Part shown: one piece after another, positions 17,902-25,790 of the stretch | Layout: each line of letters starts with the position of its first letter | Position numbering within the stretch: position 1 is the first letter of the stretch | Source: Streptomyces cavernicola | GTDB lineage: Bacteria > Actinomycetota > Actinomycetes > Streptomycetales > Streptomycetaceae | DNA: 64,000 bases | Assembly: GCF_029968035.1 (NCBI RefSeq) | Contig: NZ_JASCIQ010000030.1 | Coordinates: 51,670-115,669 of the forward strand | Direction of reading: 5' to 3' | Translations under genes and position numbers: made by a program | Notes under the pieces: model-generated | The model's database searches: none | What the model was told of the DNA's origin: nothing | Seen by the model: only the letters and a program-made list of their open reading frames with translations

Positions 17902-18195
17902 TCAGTCGTCGTCGCCGTGCAGCCGCCGACGCACCGACAGCAGCTCCACCTCGGGCCGGGCGGCCATCAACCGCTCGCACCGGTCCAGGACGTCCGACAG
18001 ATGCCGCGAGTCCCCCGACACCATCGCCACTCCGATCTCCGCCCTGCGGTAGAGATCCTGATCCCCGACCTCCGCCACGCTCACGGCGAATTTCCGGTGC
18101 AGCTCGGCGACGATGGGGCGGACCACGGAACGCTTCTCCTTCAGGGACCGTACGTCGCCGAGGAGCAGATCGAAGGACAGAGTCCCCACATACAT
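17902..18195 (-). CDS. ylxP: DUF503 / YlxP family protein
   Basis: A 97-residue protein with the whole YlxP fold: MYVGTLSFDLLLGDVRSLKEK, RPIVAELHRKFAVSVAEVGDQD and RRAEIGVAMVSGD. YlxP lies in the nusA-infB-rbfA cluster of many Gram-positive bacteria. It has been linked to ribosome assembly or RNA binding, but its biochemical role is unsettled. The start is set at ATG 18195 because the family begins MYVGTL; a longer frame to 18240 adds residues that look unrelated. The ribosome binding site is weak. It is separated from infB by a terminator-like hairpin and lies 81 bases before rbfA. Confidence 0.85.
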   Translation of the reverse strand: MYVGTLSFDLLLGDVRSLKEKRSVVRPIVAELHRKFAVSVAEVGDQDLYRRAEIGVAMVSGDSRHLSDVLDRCERLMAARPEVELLSVRRRLHGDDD

Positions 18196-18276
18196 GTGTT
18201 GTCCGGATGACCCGCCGGTACGGGATGGAGGGCCCTGCAACGCTTGGCAGGGACATCCAAACCGTACACGGAACGG

Positions 18277-18318
18277 CCGGGGCCGATCGACGGAAATTCT
18301 CCCGTCGACCGGCCCCGG
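18277..18318 (-). terminator. Terminator downstream of infB
   Basis: A 17-bp stem with one A/C mismatch pairs CCGGGGCCGATCGACGG (18277-18293) with 18302-18318 around an 8-base AT-rich loop. It lies 12 bases after the infB stop on the minus strand and before the ylxP start, so it may attenuate transcription within the operon. Confidence 0.7.
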
Positions 18319-18330
18319 CTCGTTGCTCGA

Positions 18331-21300
18331 TCAGCCGCGCGGCTTCTCGCGCATCTCGTACGTCGCGATGACGTCGTCGATCTTGATGTCGTTGAAGTTT
18401 CCGAGGTTGATACCGCCCTCGAAGCCTTCGCGGATCTCGGTGACGTCGTCCTTGAAGCGGCGCAGACCGGTGATCGTGAGGTTCTCGGCGATGACCTTGC
18501 CGTCGCGGAGGAGGCGCGCCTTGGTGTTGCGCTTGACCTCTCCGGAGCGGACCAGGACACCGGCGATGTTGCCCAGCTTGGACGAGCGGAAGATCTCGCG
18601 GATCTCCGCCGTGCCGAGCTCGACCTCTTCGTACTCCGGCTTGAGCATGCCCTTGAGGGCCGCCTCGATCTCCTCGATCGCCTGGTAGATGACCGAGTAG
18701 TACCGGACGTCCACACCCTCGCGCTCGGCCATCTGCGTGGCACGCCCGGCGGCGCGCACGTTGAAGCCGATCACGATGGCGTCGGAGCCCATCGCCAGGT
18801 CGATGTCCGACTCGGTGACGGCACCCACACCGCGGTGCAGGACGCGGATGTCGACCTCTTCGCCGACGTCCAGCTGCAGCAGCGAGGACTCGAGGGCCTC
18901 GACCGAACCGGACGCATCGCCCTTGATGATGAGGTTGAGCTGCTCGACCTCGCCGGCCTTGAGCACCTTGTCGAGGTCCTCGAGGGACACCCGGCGGGTG
19001 CGCTTGGCGAACGCGGCGTTGCGCTCACGGGCGGCGCGCTTCTCGGCGATCTGACGCGCGGTGCGGTCTTCGTCGACAACGAGGAAGTTGTCGCCGGCGC
19101 CCGGCACGTTGGTCAGACCGAGGACCAGGACCGGCGTCGAGGGCTCAGCGACCTCGACGTTCTCGCCCTTGTCGTCGAGCATCGCGCGGACACGGCCGTA
19201 CGCGTCACCGGCGACGAGGGTGTCACCGACGCGCAGCGTGCCTCGCTGGACCAGGACGGTGGCAACCGCACCGCGGCCCTTGTCGAGGTGCGCCTCGATC
19301 GCGATGCCCTGCGCGTCCTGCTCCGGGTTGGCCCGCAGGTCGAGCGAGGCGTCGGCGGTGAGGACGACGGCCTCGAGCAGCGAGTCGATGTTCTGACCCT
19401 GCTTGGCGGAGATGTCGACGAACATCGTGTCGCCGCCGTACTCCTCGGCCACGAGGCCGTACTCGGTCAGCTGACCGCGCACCTTGGTCGGGTCGGCACC
19501 CTCGACGTCGATCTTGTTGACCGCGACCACGATCGGCACGTCGGCCGCCTTGGCGTGGTTCAGCGCCTCGATCGTCTGCGGCATCACACCGTCGTTGGCC
19601 GCCACCACGAGGATCGCGATGTCGGTGGACTTCGCACCACGGGCACGCATGGCGGTGAACGCCTCGTGACCGGGGGTGTCGATGAAGGTGATGCGACGGT
19701 CGTCGCCGTTGACCTCGGTCGCGACCTGGTAGGCACCGATGTGCTGGGTGATGCCACCGGCCTCGCCCGCGACGACGTTCGTCTTGCGAATGGCGTCGAG
19801 GAGGCGGGTCTTACCGTGGTCGACGTGACCCATGACGGTCACTACCGGCGGACGGGAGACCAGCGCGGCCTCGCCGCCCTCGTCCTCGCCCCACTCCAGG
19901 TCGAAGGACTCGAGCAGCTCGCGGTCCTCCTCCTCGGGGCTGACGATCTGAACGGTGTAGTTCATCTCGTCACCGAGGAGCGTCAGCGTCTCGTCGGACA
20001 CCGACTGCGTGGCCGTGACCATCTCGCCGAGGTTCATCATCACCGCGACGAGCGACGCCGGGTTGGCGTTGATCTTCTCGGCGAAGTCGGTGAGCGAGGC
20101 ACCGCGCGACAGGCGAACGGTCTCGCCGTTGCCGCGAGGCAGCATCACGCCGCCGACCGACGGGGCCTGCATGGCCTCGTACTCCTGGCGCCTCTGCCGC
20201 TTCGACTTGCGACCGCGACGCGCGGGACCGCCGGGACGGCCGAAGGCGCCCTGCGTGCCACCACGGCCACCCGGACCACCGGGACGACCGCCGAAGCCGG
20301 GACGGCCACCGCCGCCGCCGAAGCCGCCGGGACGACCGCCGCCGCCACCGCCGCCGGGACGACCGGCGAAGCCGCCGCCACCGCCACCGGGACCGCCGGG
20401 ACGACCGGCGAAGCCGGGACGACCGCCGCCGCCACCGCCGGGACGACCGCCGCCACCGGGACCACGGCCACCGGGGCCGCCGCCGGGACGGGGACCGGCC
20501 GCGGGACGCTGCGGCATCATGCCCGGGTTCGGACGGTTACCGCCGCCGGGACGCGGGCCCGCGGCGCCGCCGCCCTGCGGACGAGGCATGCCGCCCGGGG
20601 TCGGACGGGCGCCGCCCTGACCCTGCGGACGGGGACCACCCTGGCCGCCGCCCTGACCCTGCGGACGCGGGCCGCCGGGGGCGCCGGGGCCACCCGGACG
20701 CGGAGCGCCGCCCGGACGGGGCGCCTGCGGGCGCGCCATGCCGGTGGAGCCACCAGAGGTGAAGGGGTTGTTACCCGGACGCGGACCTGCGGGACGACCG
20801 CCGGGACGCGGGGCGCGCTCGCCACCGGGACGCGGGGCACGCTCGCCGCCGGGACGGGCCTGACCCTGACCGCCCTGACCGGGGGCCGGACGGCCGCCGG
20901 GCTTGGGGGCGCCGGGACGCGGGGCGCGCTCGGCACGCTCGCCGCCCGGCTTGGGGCCCTGCGCAGCGGCCGGGGGCGCGCTGAACTCGGGCTGAGCCGG
21001 GGCCGCCGGGGCGGGCTTGGGCGCCGCCGCGGGCTTCGGACCGGGCGTGGGACGCGGGCCCGGAGTCGGCGCGGGCGCCGCGGGCTTCTCGGCCGCGGCC
21101 GGCTTGGGGGCCGGTGCGGGCTTGGGGGCGGCAGGCTTGGCGGCCTGCGCGGGGGACGGTGCCGACGGCTTCGCGGGGGCAGCCTTGCGCGGCGCGGGCT
21201 TGGCGGGCTTGCCGCCACCTGCACCACCGGACTGCAGCGCGTCAGTCAGCTTTCGAACAACGGGCGCCTCGATCGTCGAAGACGCCGAACGGACGAATTC

Positions 21301-21384
21301 ACCGAGTTCTTGGAGCTTGGCCATGACGACCTTGCTCTCTACGCCGAACTCCTTGGCGAGTTCGTATACCCGGACCTTAGCCAC
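18331..21384 (-). CDS. infB: Translation initiation factor IF-2
   Basis: A 1017-residue GTPase that positions fMet-tRNA on the ribosome. The N-terminal IF2 domain reads VRVYELAKEFGVESK at residues 4-18. It is followed by a ~350-residue Pro/Ala/Gly/Arg-rich spacer with repeated GGRPGG and RPGG words, common in Streptomyces and probably disordered. The G domain has GHVDHGKT near residue 521, DTPGHEAF, NKID and SAKQGQN. The C-terminal IF2 domains follow. Start is GTG at 21384, with AAAGGAG at ideal spacing. The downstream Gly-rich tract is encoded by CCGCCG/CCACCG-type repeats. Confidence 0.97.
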   Translation of the reverse strand: MAKVRVYELAKEFGVESKVVMAKLQELGEFVRSASSTIEAPVVRKLTDALQSGGAGGGKPAKPAPRKAAPAKPSAPSPAQAAKPAAPKPAPAPKPAAAEKPAAPAPTPGPRPTPGPKPAAAPKPAPAAPAQPEFSAPPAAAQGPKPGGERAERAPRPGAPKPGGRPAPGQGGQGQARPGGERAPRPGGERAPRPGGRPAGPRPGNNPFTSGGSTGMARPQAPRPGGAPRPGGPGAPGGPRPQGQGGGQGGPRPQGQGGARPTPGGMPRPQGGGAAGPRPGGGNRPNPGMMPQRPAAGPRPGGGPGGRGPGGGGRPGGGGGGRPGFAGRPGGPGGGGGGFAGRPGGGGGGGRPGGFGGGGGRPGFGGRPGGPGGRGGTQGAFGRPGGPARRGRKSKRQRRQEYEAMQAPSVGGVMLPRGNGETVRLSRGASLTDFAEKINANPASLVAVMMNLGEMVTATQSVSDETLTLLGDEMNYTVQIVSPEEEDRELLESFDLEWGEDEGGEAALVSRPPVVTVMGHVDHGKTRLLDAIRKTNVVAGEAGGITQHIGAYQVATEVNGDDRRITFIDTPGHEAFTAMRARGAKSTDIAILVVAANDGVMPQTIEALNHAKAADVPIVVAVNKIDVEGADPTKVRGQLTEYGLVAEEYGGDTMFVDISAKQGQNIDSLLEAVVLTADASLDLRANPEQDAQGIAIEAHLDKGRGAVATVLVQRGTLRVGDTLVAGDAYGRVRAMLDDKGENVEVAEPSTPVLVLGLTNVPGAGDNFLVVDEDRTARQIAEKRAARERNAAFAKRTRRVSLEDLDKVLKAGEVEQLNLIIKGDASGSVEALESSLLQLDVGEEVDIRVLHRGVGAVTESDIDLAMGSDAIVIGFNVRAAGRATQMAEREGVDVRYYSVIYQAIEEIEAALKGMLKPEYEEVELGTAEIREIFRSSKLGNIAGVLVRSGEVKRNTKARLLRDGKVIAENLTITGLRRFKDDVTEIREGFEGGINLGNFNDIKIDDVIATYEMREKPRG

Positions 21385-21533
21385 TTCGCTCCTTTTAGGT
21401 CCGGGTTACCGCCGGACCGTCGCTACTTCATGGGCGTACTCATCGCGTACTCATCGAGTGCTCATCGCAATCTCGACCTACTTCCAACTCGCGAGGTACC
21501 AGCACCGCACGGCGGTTCCGTGCGCGCACGTTC

Positions 21534-21842
21534 TTACGGTTTCGCCTGCTCGACATACCGGCTGAGATCCGTGGTGTCGAGCGGACCACGGACGCGGTAC
21601 GACCGGAGGAACGCTCGGCGGCGGACCGCCATGTCCAGACAGACCAGGGCGGGGTGTACGTACGCACCCCGGCCGGGCAGCGTACCGCGAGGGTCGGGGA
21701 CGAGGCGGACTCCTTTTTCGGAACCCTCTGCGCCTTCGTCCTCAGCCATCACGATCCGCAGCAGATCGGTCTTGGCCGCTCGCTCCCGGCAGCCCACACA
21801 GGTTCGCTCTGGGCATGCTCCGGCATGCGTCCGGCCAGACAC
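21534..21842 (-). CDS. ylxR: YlxR family RNA-binding protein
   Basis: A 102-residue protein of the DUF448/YlxR family, encoded between nusA and infB as in most Gram-positive bacteria. Characteristic motifs are PERTCVGCRERAAKTDLLRIV and GRGAYVHPALVCLDMAVRRR. YlxR has an RNA-binding fold, and in some species it interacts with RNase P RNA. The start is taken as GTG at 21842; GGGAGG lies eleven bases upstream, slightly far. Other in-frame codons are possible but would cut into the conserved cysteine region. Confidence 0.9.
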   Translation of the reverse strand: MSGRTHAGACPERTCVGCRERAAKTDLLRIVMAEDEGAEGSEKGVRLVPDPRGTLPGRGAYVHPALVCLDMAVRRRAFLRSYRVRGPLDTTDLSRYVEQAKP

Positions 21843-21973
21843 GCTTAAGTCTACCTCCCCGCACCGACCTCACCCCTTTGGGGGAAAAATCGAACGGTCG
21901 TCGTCTTGATCTCGGCGGAACCCGGCGTGATCCAGCCACACCGGGTTCCCCTCGCCCTGTTCCGGGCTCCGGC

Positions 21974-22966
21974 TCAGCCCTGGTCCTGCGGCTGCTCCGT
22001 GTCCGGGCGGATGTCGATGCGCCAGCCGGTGAGGCGGGCGGCGAGGCGGGCGTTCTGCCCCTCCTTGCCGATGGCGAGCGACAGTTGGTAGTCCGGCACG
22101 GTCACCCGGGCCGAGCGCGCGGCGAGGTCCACGATCTCGACCTTGCTGACCCGCGCCGGGGACAGGGCGTTGGCCACCATGTCCGCCGGGTCGTCGGACC
22201 AGTCGACGATGTCGATCTTCTCGCCGTTGAGCTCTGCCATGACATTGCGCACACGGCCGCCCATCGGGCCGATGCAGGCGCCCTTGGCGTTCAGACCGGA
22301 CCGGGTCGAGCGGACCGCGATCTTGGTGCGGTGGCCGGCCTCACGGGCGATGGCGGCGATCTCCACCGAGCCGTCCGCGATCTCCGGCACCTCGAGCGAG
22401 AACAGCTTCTTCACGAGGTTCGGATGCGTACGCGAAAGAGTCACCGACGGACCGCGCACGCCCTTGACGGCACGCACCACGTACGACCGCAGGCGCATGC
22501 CGTGCTCGTACGTCTCACCGGGGACCTGCTCCTGCACCGGCAGGATCGCCTCGAGCTTGCCGATGTCGACCAGGACGTTCTTCGGGTCGCGGCCCTGCTG
22601 GACGACACCGGTGACGATGTCGCCCTCGCGCCCGGCGTACTCGCCGAGCGTCGCGTCGTCCTCGGCGTCGCGCAGGCGCTGCAGGATGACCTGCTTCGCC
22701 GTCGTCGCCGCGATCCGGCCGAAGCCGGACGGGGTGTCGTCGAACTCGCGGGCCTCCTGGCCCTCTTCGAGCTCGGCGGCCTCCTCCTTCGCCCAGACCG
22801 TCACGTGCCCGCTGTGGCGGTCGAGCTGCACGCGCGCGTGGCGGCGGCTTCCCTCGGTGCGGTGATAGGCGATGAGGAGGGCCGACTCGATCGCCTCGAC
22901 GAGCAGGTCGAAGGAGATCTCCTTCTCCCGGACCAGACCCCGCAGGGCACTCATGTCGATGTCCAC
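21974..22966 (-). CDS. nusA: Transcription termination/antitermination factor NusA
   Basis: A 330-residue protein that binds RNA polymerase and nascent RNA, modulating pausing, termination and antitermination. The N-terminal domain is MSALRGLVREKEISFDLLVEAIESAL. An S1 domain follows (GDIVTGVVQQG...NVLVDIGKLEAILP). The two KH domains contain GACIGPMGGRVRNVMAEL and LAIGKEGQNARLAARLTGW. It lacks the C-terminal acidic repeats of the E. coli protein, as in other actinobacteria. The GTG start at 22966 has GAGGAGG upstream; this site overlaps the rimP stop, so the two genes are coupled. Confidence 0.97.
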   Translation of the reverse strand: MDIDMSALRGLVREKEISFDLLVEAIESALLIAYHRTEGSRRHARVQLDRHSGHVTVWAKEEAAELEEGQEAREFDDTPSGFGRIAATTAKQVILQRLRDAEDDATLGEYAGREGDIVTGVVQQGRDPKNVLVDIGKLEAILPVQEQVPGETYEHGMRLRSYVVRAVKGVRGPSVTLSRTHPNLVKKLFSLEVPEIADGSVEIAAIAREAGHRTKIAVRSTRSGLNAKGACIGPMGGRVRNVMAELNGEKIDIVDWSDDPADMVANALSPARVSKVEIVDLAARSARVTVPDYQLSLAIGKEGQNARLAARLTGWRIDIRPDTEQPQDQG

Positions 22967-22968
22967 GA

Positions 22969-23493
22969 CTACGCCTCCTCTGTGTTCTCAGTGTTGTCGG
23001 CGGGCTTGTTCTTGCGGTTGAACTCGATCTCCACGCGCGCCTTGGCGATGTCGGCGAAGGCGAGGCGGCGGGCGGTGGGCTTGCGCCCCTTCACGCCGGG
23101 CACCTCGAGGTCGAGGCCCTCGTCGTCGACCTTCAGGATCCGCGCGATCAGCTCGCCGCCGCCGGCCTCGGCGGTCAGCTGGAACTTCACGAGGCGGTCC
23201 ACGGCGCGGACGTAGTGGCGGTGCTGGGCGAGCGGCCGGTCGGCACCGGGCGAGGTCACTTCGAGGACGTACTCGCCGTCGCCCATGGCGTCCGCGTCGT
23301 CCAGCTTCTCGGAGAGCTCCCGGCTCAGCTCGGCGCAGGTGTCGAGCGAGACACCGCTGTCCGAGTCCACGACCACACGCAGGACACGGCGCTTGCCGGC
23401 CGGGGTCACGGTGATCTCTTCGAGATCCAGTTCCTTGGAGGTGACGAGCGGTTCAAGCAGGTCCCGCAGCCTCTCGCTCTGGGTGGTGCTCAT
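22969..23493 (-). CDS. rimP: Ribosome maturation factor RimP
   Basis: A 174-residue factor for early 30S assembly and the first gene of the nusA-infB cluster. Conserved features are LDLEEITVTPAGKRRVLRVVVDSD, LDTCAELSRELSEKLD and YVLEVTSPGADRPL. The C-terminus is Lys/Asn/Glu-rich and variable. The ATG at 23493 begins MSTTQSERLRDLLEPLV. It is separated by two bases from nusA. The operon promoter should lie in the 177-base divergent gap with the lipoprotein gene. Confidence 0.95.
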   Translation of the reverse strand: MSTTQSERLRDLLEPLVTSKELDLEEITVTPAGKRRVLRVVVDSDSGVSLDTCAELSRELSEKLDDADAMGDGEYVLEVTSPGADRPLAQHRHYVRAVDRLVKFQLTAEAGGGELIARILKVDDEGLDLEVPGVKGRKPTARRLAFADIAKARVEIEFNRKNKPADNTENTEEA

Positions 23494-23670
23494 CCGGGTG
23501 ACTCCTCGGCCGCGTGTGCTGTTGTGGTTTGCCGTTCAGGTCTGCGTGTCAGGTCAAAGCGTATCCGGTCGCACAGGGTGTTGCCGTCCACCCGGTCGGT
23601 CCGACGGTACGGTGATCACGGGCGTGCCCGCTGGACGCGGAACACCTTCTCTTCTAGCCGTACGAGCCTC

Positions 23671-24222
23671 ATGAGGACGTCTGCCGTGCCCTTCATCTTG
23701 CCGTCGCGCGCCGGGAGTGACCGGCCGATTCCCCTTGGACCGAGGCGCAGGGCGGTGCTCGTCTCGGCCGCCGGCGCGGTGCTCCTCGCGGGCTGCACGG
23801 ACGACGGCGCCGACGCGTCCGGCAAGCGTTCCGGGGCGGTCGAGCAGGCACGCGCGCGGGCGGCCGAGGACAGCGCCGAGTTGCTGAATCGATACGACGC
23901 CGTGATCGCCGCCCACCCCGCGCTCGCCGACCGGCTGCACCCGCTGCGCGCCGAAGTGGCGGAGCACGCGAAGGCCTTCGGGGGCTCGGGCGAGCGGCGG
24001 GCGGCCGCGCCTTCGGGCTCACCCTCGGCATCGCCGAAGGCGCCCGAGGTACCGGCGGACGAGAAGGGCGCGCTTGCCCAACTTGCCGATGCGGAGCGGC
24101 AGTTGGCGGACGGTCGGCGCACCGGCCTGGCCGATGTGCCGGGCGAGCAGGCCAGGCTGTTCGCCTCCGTCGCGGCCGCCGGGGACGCGCACGCGTATCT
24201 GCTGAGCGAGGCGGGCCGATGA
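23671..24222 (+). CDS. Putative lipoprotein, function unknown
   Basis: A 183-residue protein. A basic N-region with RRR, a hydrophobic core (AVLVSAAGAVLL) and the lipobox LAGC predict a lipoprotein signal peptide; the twin-arginine-like GPRRRAVL suggests possible Tat export. The mature part is Ala/Glu-rich helix (EQARARAAEDSAELLNRYDA), a Ser/Pro linker and a second helical part (LAQLADAERQLADGRRTGLAD). No family is recognised with certainty. The start at ATG 23671 is probable; GTG at 23686 is an alternative. Its stop overlaps the start of the DUF4439 gene (ATGA), so the two are probably co-expressed and may act together. Confidence 0.75.
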   Translation: MRTSAVPFILPSRAGSDRPIPLGPRRRAVLVSAAGAVLLAGCTDDGADASGKRSGAVEQARARAAEDSAELLNRYDAVIAAHPALADRLHPLRAEVAEHAKAFGGSGERRAAAPSGSPSASPKAPEVPADEKGALAQLADAERQLADGRRTGLADVPGEQARLFASVAAAGDAHAYLLSEAGR

Positions 24223-24686
24223 CTGCGAAGGACACGGATCAGCGCATCGAGTCGTACCAGGCGGCGCTGCGCGCGGAGCACGCCGCGATCTACGGCTACG
24301 GCGTGGTCGGCGGCAGGATTCGCGAGGGCCGCAGGGACGAGGCGCGTTCCGCGTACGACGCGCACCGGGCCCGCCGCGACGAACTGCAGCGCACCGTGCG
24401 CGACCTGGGCGGCAAGCCCGCACAGGCGGAGGCCGCGTACGCGCTGCCGTTCCCGGTGCCGGACTCCCCCGCGGCGGCCCGCCTCGCGGCGCACCTGGAG
24501 GACCGGGTGGCCGGGGTGTACGCGGACGTCGTACGGGCCACGGAGGGTGCGCGGCGCCGGGCGGCGGCGGACGCGCTGCGTGAGGCAGCGGTGCGGGCGG
24601 TGCGCTGGCGCGGCGGGAGCGTAGCCTTCCCTGGGCTCGCCGAGCGGCATGAGCCCGCTTCGGCTGCTGCGACACCGCAGACCTGA
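24219..24686 (+). CDS. Ferritin-like DUF4439 domain protein
   Basis: A 155-residue all-helical protein. Features typical of DUF4439 are YQAALRAEHAAIYGYGVVGG at residues 12-31, DAHRARRDELQRTVRDLGGKP and AAYALPFPV. The family has a ferritin-like four-helix bundle with conserved Glu/His positions (E22, H23; later H and E), but enzymatic activity has not been defined. No signal peptide is seen; the secreted-looking partner is the lipoprotein overlapping it by four bases. The next gene starts about 50 bases downstream, making a three-gene unit. Confidence 0.8.
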   Translation: MTAKDTDQRIESYQAALRAEHAAIYGYGVVGGRIREGRRDEARSAYDAHRARRDELQRTVRDLGGKPAQAEAAYALPFPVPDSPAAARLAAHLEDRVAGVYADVVRATEGARRRAAADALREAAVRAVRWRGGSVAFPGLAERHEPASAAATPQT

Positions 24687-24735
24687 GCCGAGCCGTACCA
24701 GAGCAGTCCGCAAGGCCGGAAGGATGCACGCGCGT

Positions 24736-25650
24736 ATGTCGCCCATGTCTTTTGAACCGCCGCAGCGTCTCGTCAGGGCGCTGGGCGAGGCGACGTACGA
24801 GGACCCCACCGCCGTGCGGGCCTGGCTGGCGGAGCTGCCCGTACTGCTCGAACGGGCCGTTGAGCGGCTGGAGTTGACGGTCGAGCGGGTGCTCGTGCCG
24901 GGTGGCCGTTCCAGTCTCGTGGCCCTGGTCCGGCGGGCCGACGGCACGCCCGCGACGTTGAAGCTGGCCGCGCCCGGCTCCCGCCCGGAGGCGGAGGCGG
25001 CGGCGTTGGCGTGCTGGGACGGCTGGGGGGCGTGCAGGCTGCTGCAGGGGCCGGTGGCGGGCGACGGTGCGCTGCTGTTGGAGCGGCTGCAGCCGGAGGT
25101 GTCGCTGCGGTCCCTGCCGGAGACGAAGGCGCTCCTGGAGGCGGCGGGGACGGTGCGCCGGCTGTGGGTGGAGCCGCCCGCGGGGCAGGTCTTCGAGACG
25201 GTCGCGGAGCGGTCCGCGCGCCTCGCGTCGGCCGTCCGGCCGGCCGACGAGGCGATGCGCCCGCTGGTCGACGCGGCGCTCGCGGCGCGGGACGAGCTGG
25301 TCGCCGCGGAGGCCGAACTGCTGCTCCTGCACGGGGACTTCAGGCAGGGCAAGGTCCTCGCGGGCGAGCGCACGCCGTGGCTCGCGGTGGGCCCGCATCC
25401 GCTGGTGGGCGAGCGGGCGTACGACCTGGCGGGCCTGGTGCTCGACCGGCTCGACGACCTGGTGGCGGCCAGCGCGGGCGCGGCGACGGGGCGGCGGCGG
25501 GTTTCGAAGCTGGCGGATTCGCTGGAGGTGGACCAGGAGCGGGTCCGGAGCTGGACGCTCTTCCGCGCCGTCACCTCCGGCACAGCAGCCCTCCACGCCG
25601 GCCGCCGCCCCCAGGCGGAGGTCCTGCTGGAGTTCGCGTCCTGGCTGTGA
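24736..25650 (+). CDS. Aminoglycoside phosphotransferase-family protein with altered catalytic residues
   Basis: A 304-residue protein with the fold of APH(6)/hydroxyurea phosphotransferases. The N-lobe Lys (TLKLA) and following Glu (RPEAEAA) are kept. The catalytic loop is HGDFRQGKVL with H199, D201 and K206, where the family has Asn. The metal-binding Asp of the next strand is replaced by G219 (PWLAVGPHP; the family has D in WL.IDP). ERAYDLAGLVLDR follows, as in APHs. Losing Asn and Asp argues against ordinary phosphotransfer. Three close in-frame ATGs (24724, 24736, 24745) are possible; GGAAGG at 24718 best fits 24736. It follows the DUF4439 gene. Resistance should not be assumed. Confidence 0.75.
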   Translation: MSPMSFEPPQRLVRALGEATYEDPTAVRAWLAELPVLLERAVERLELTVERVLVPGGRSSLVALVRRADGTPATLKLAAPGSRPEAEAAALACWDGWGACRLLQGPVAGDGALLLERLQPEVSLRSLPETKALLEAAGTVRRLWVEPPAGQVFETVAERSARLASAVRPADEAMRPLVDAALAARDELVAAEAELLLLHGDFRQGKVLAGERTPWLAVGPHPLVGERAYDLAGLVLDRLDDLVAASAGAATGRRRVSKLADSLEVDQERVRSWTLFRAVTSGTAALHAGRRPQAEVLLEFASWL

Positions 25651-25744
25651 GGCGGGTGCGGGTGGGGTGCCTGCGGCGGGCTTTTCTCCCCGCCCCGCCC
25701 CTTCCCGAAACCGGGGGCTCTGTCCCCGGACCCCCGCTCCTCAA

Positions 25745-25779
25745 ACGCCGGAGGGGCTAATTCTCAGCCCCTCCGGCGT
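25745..25779. terminator. Bidirectional terminator between the APH-like gene and proS
   Basis: A perfect 14-bp stem (25745-25758 with 25766-25779) carries the recurrent CGCCGGAGGGGCT motif and closes a 7-base AATTCTC loop. It is followed by ATTTGGG. It lies between convergent stops at 25650 and 25791. Confidence 0.85.
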
Positions 25780-25790
25780 ATTTGGGTACG

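Noticed and set aside
18244..21909. A 1221-codon plus-strand frame opposite infB
   Set aside because: It is antisense to the unambiguous infB gene. It consists of Ala/Thr/Gly/Arg-rich low complexity produced by the GC-rich third positions of infB, with no domain.
24736..25650. Aminoglycoside resistance gene
   Set aside because: The APH fold is visible, but the Mg-binding Asn and Asp are replaced, and the gene sits in a conserved housekeeping context.
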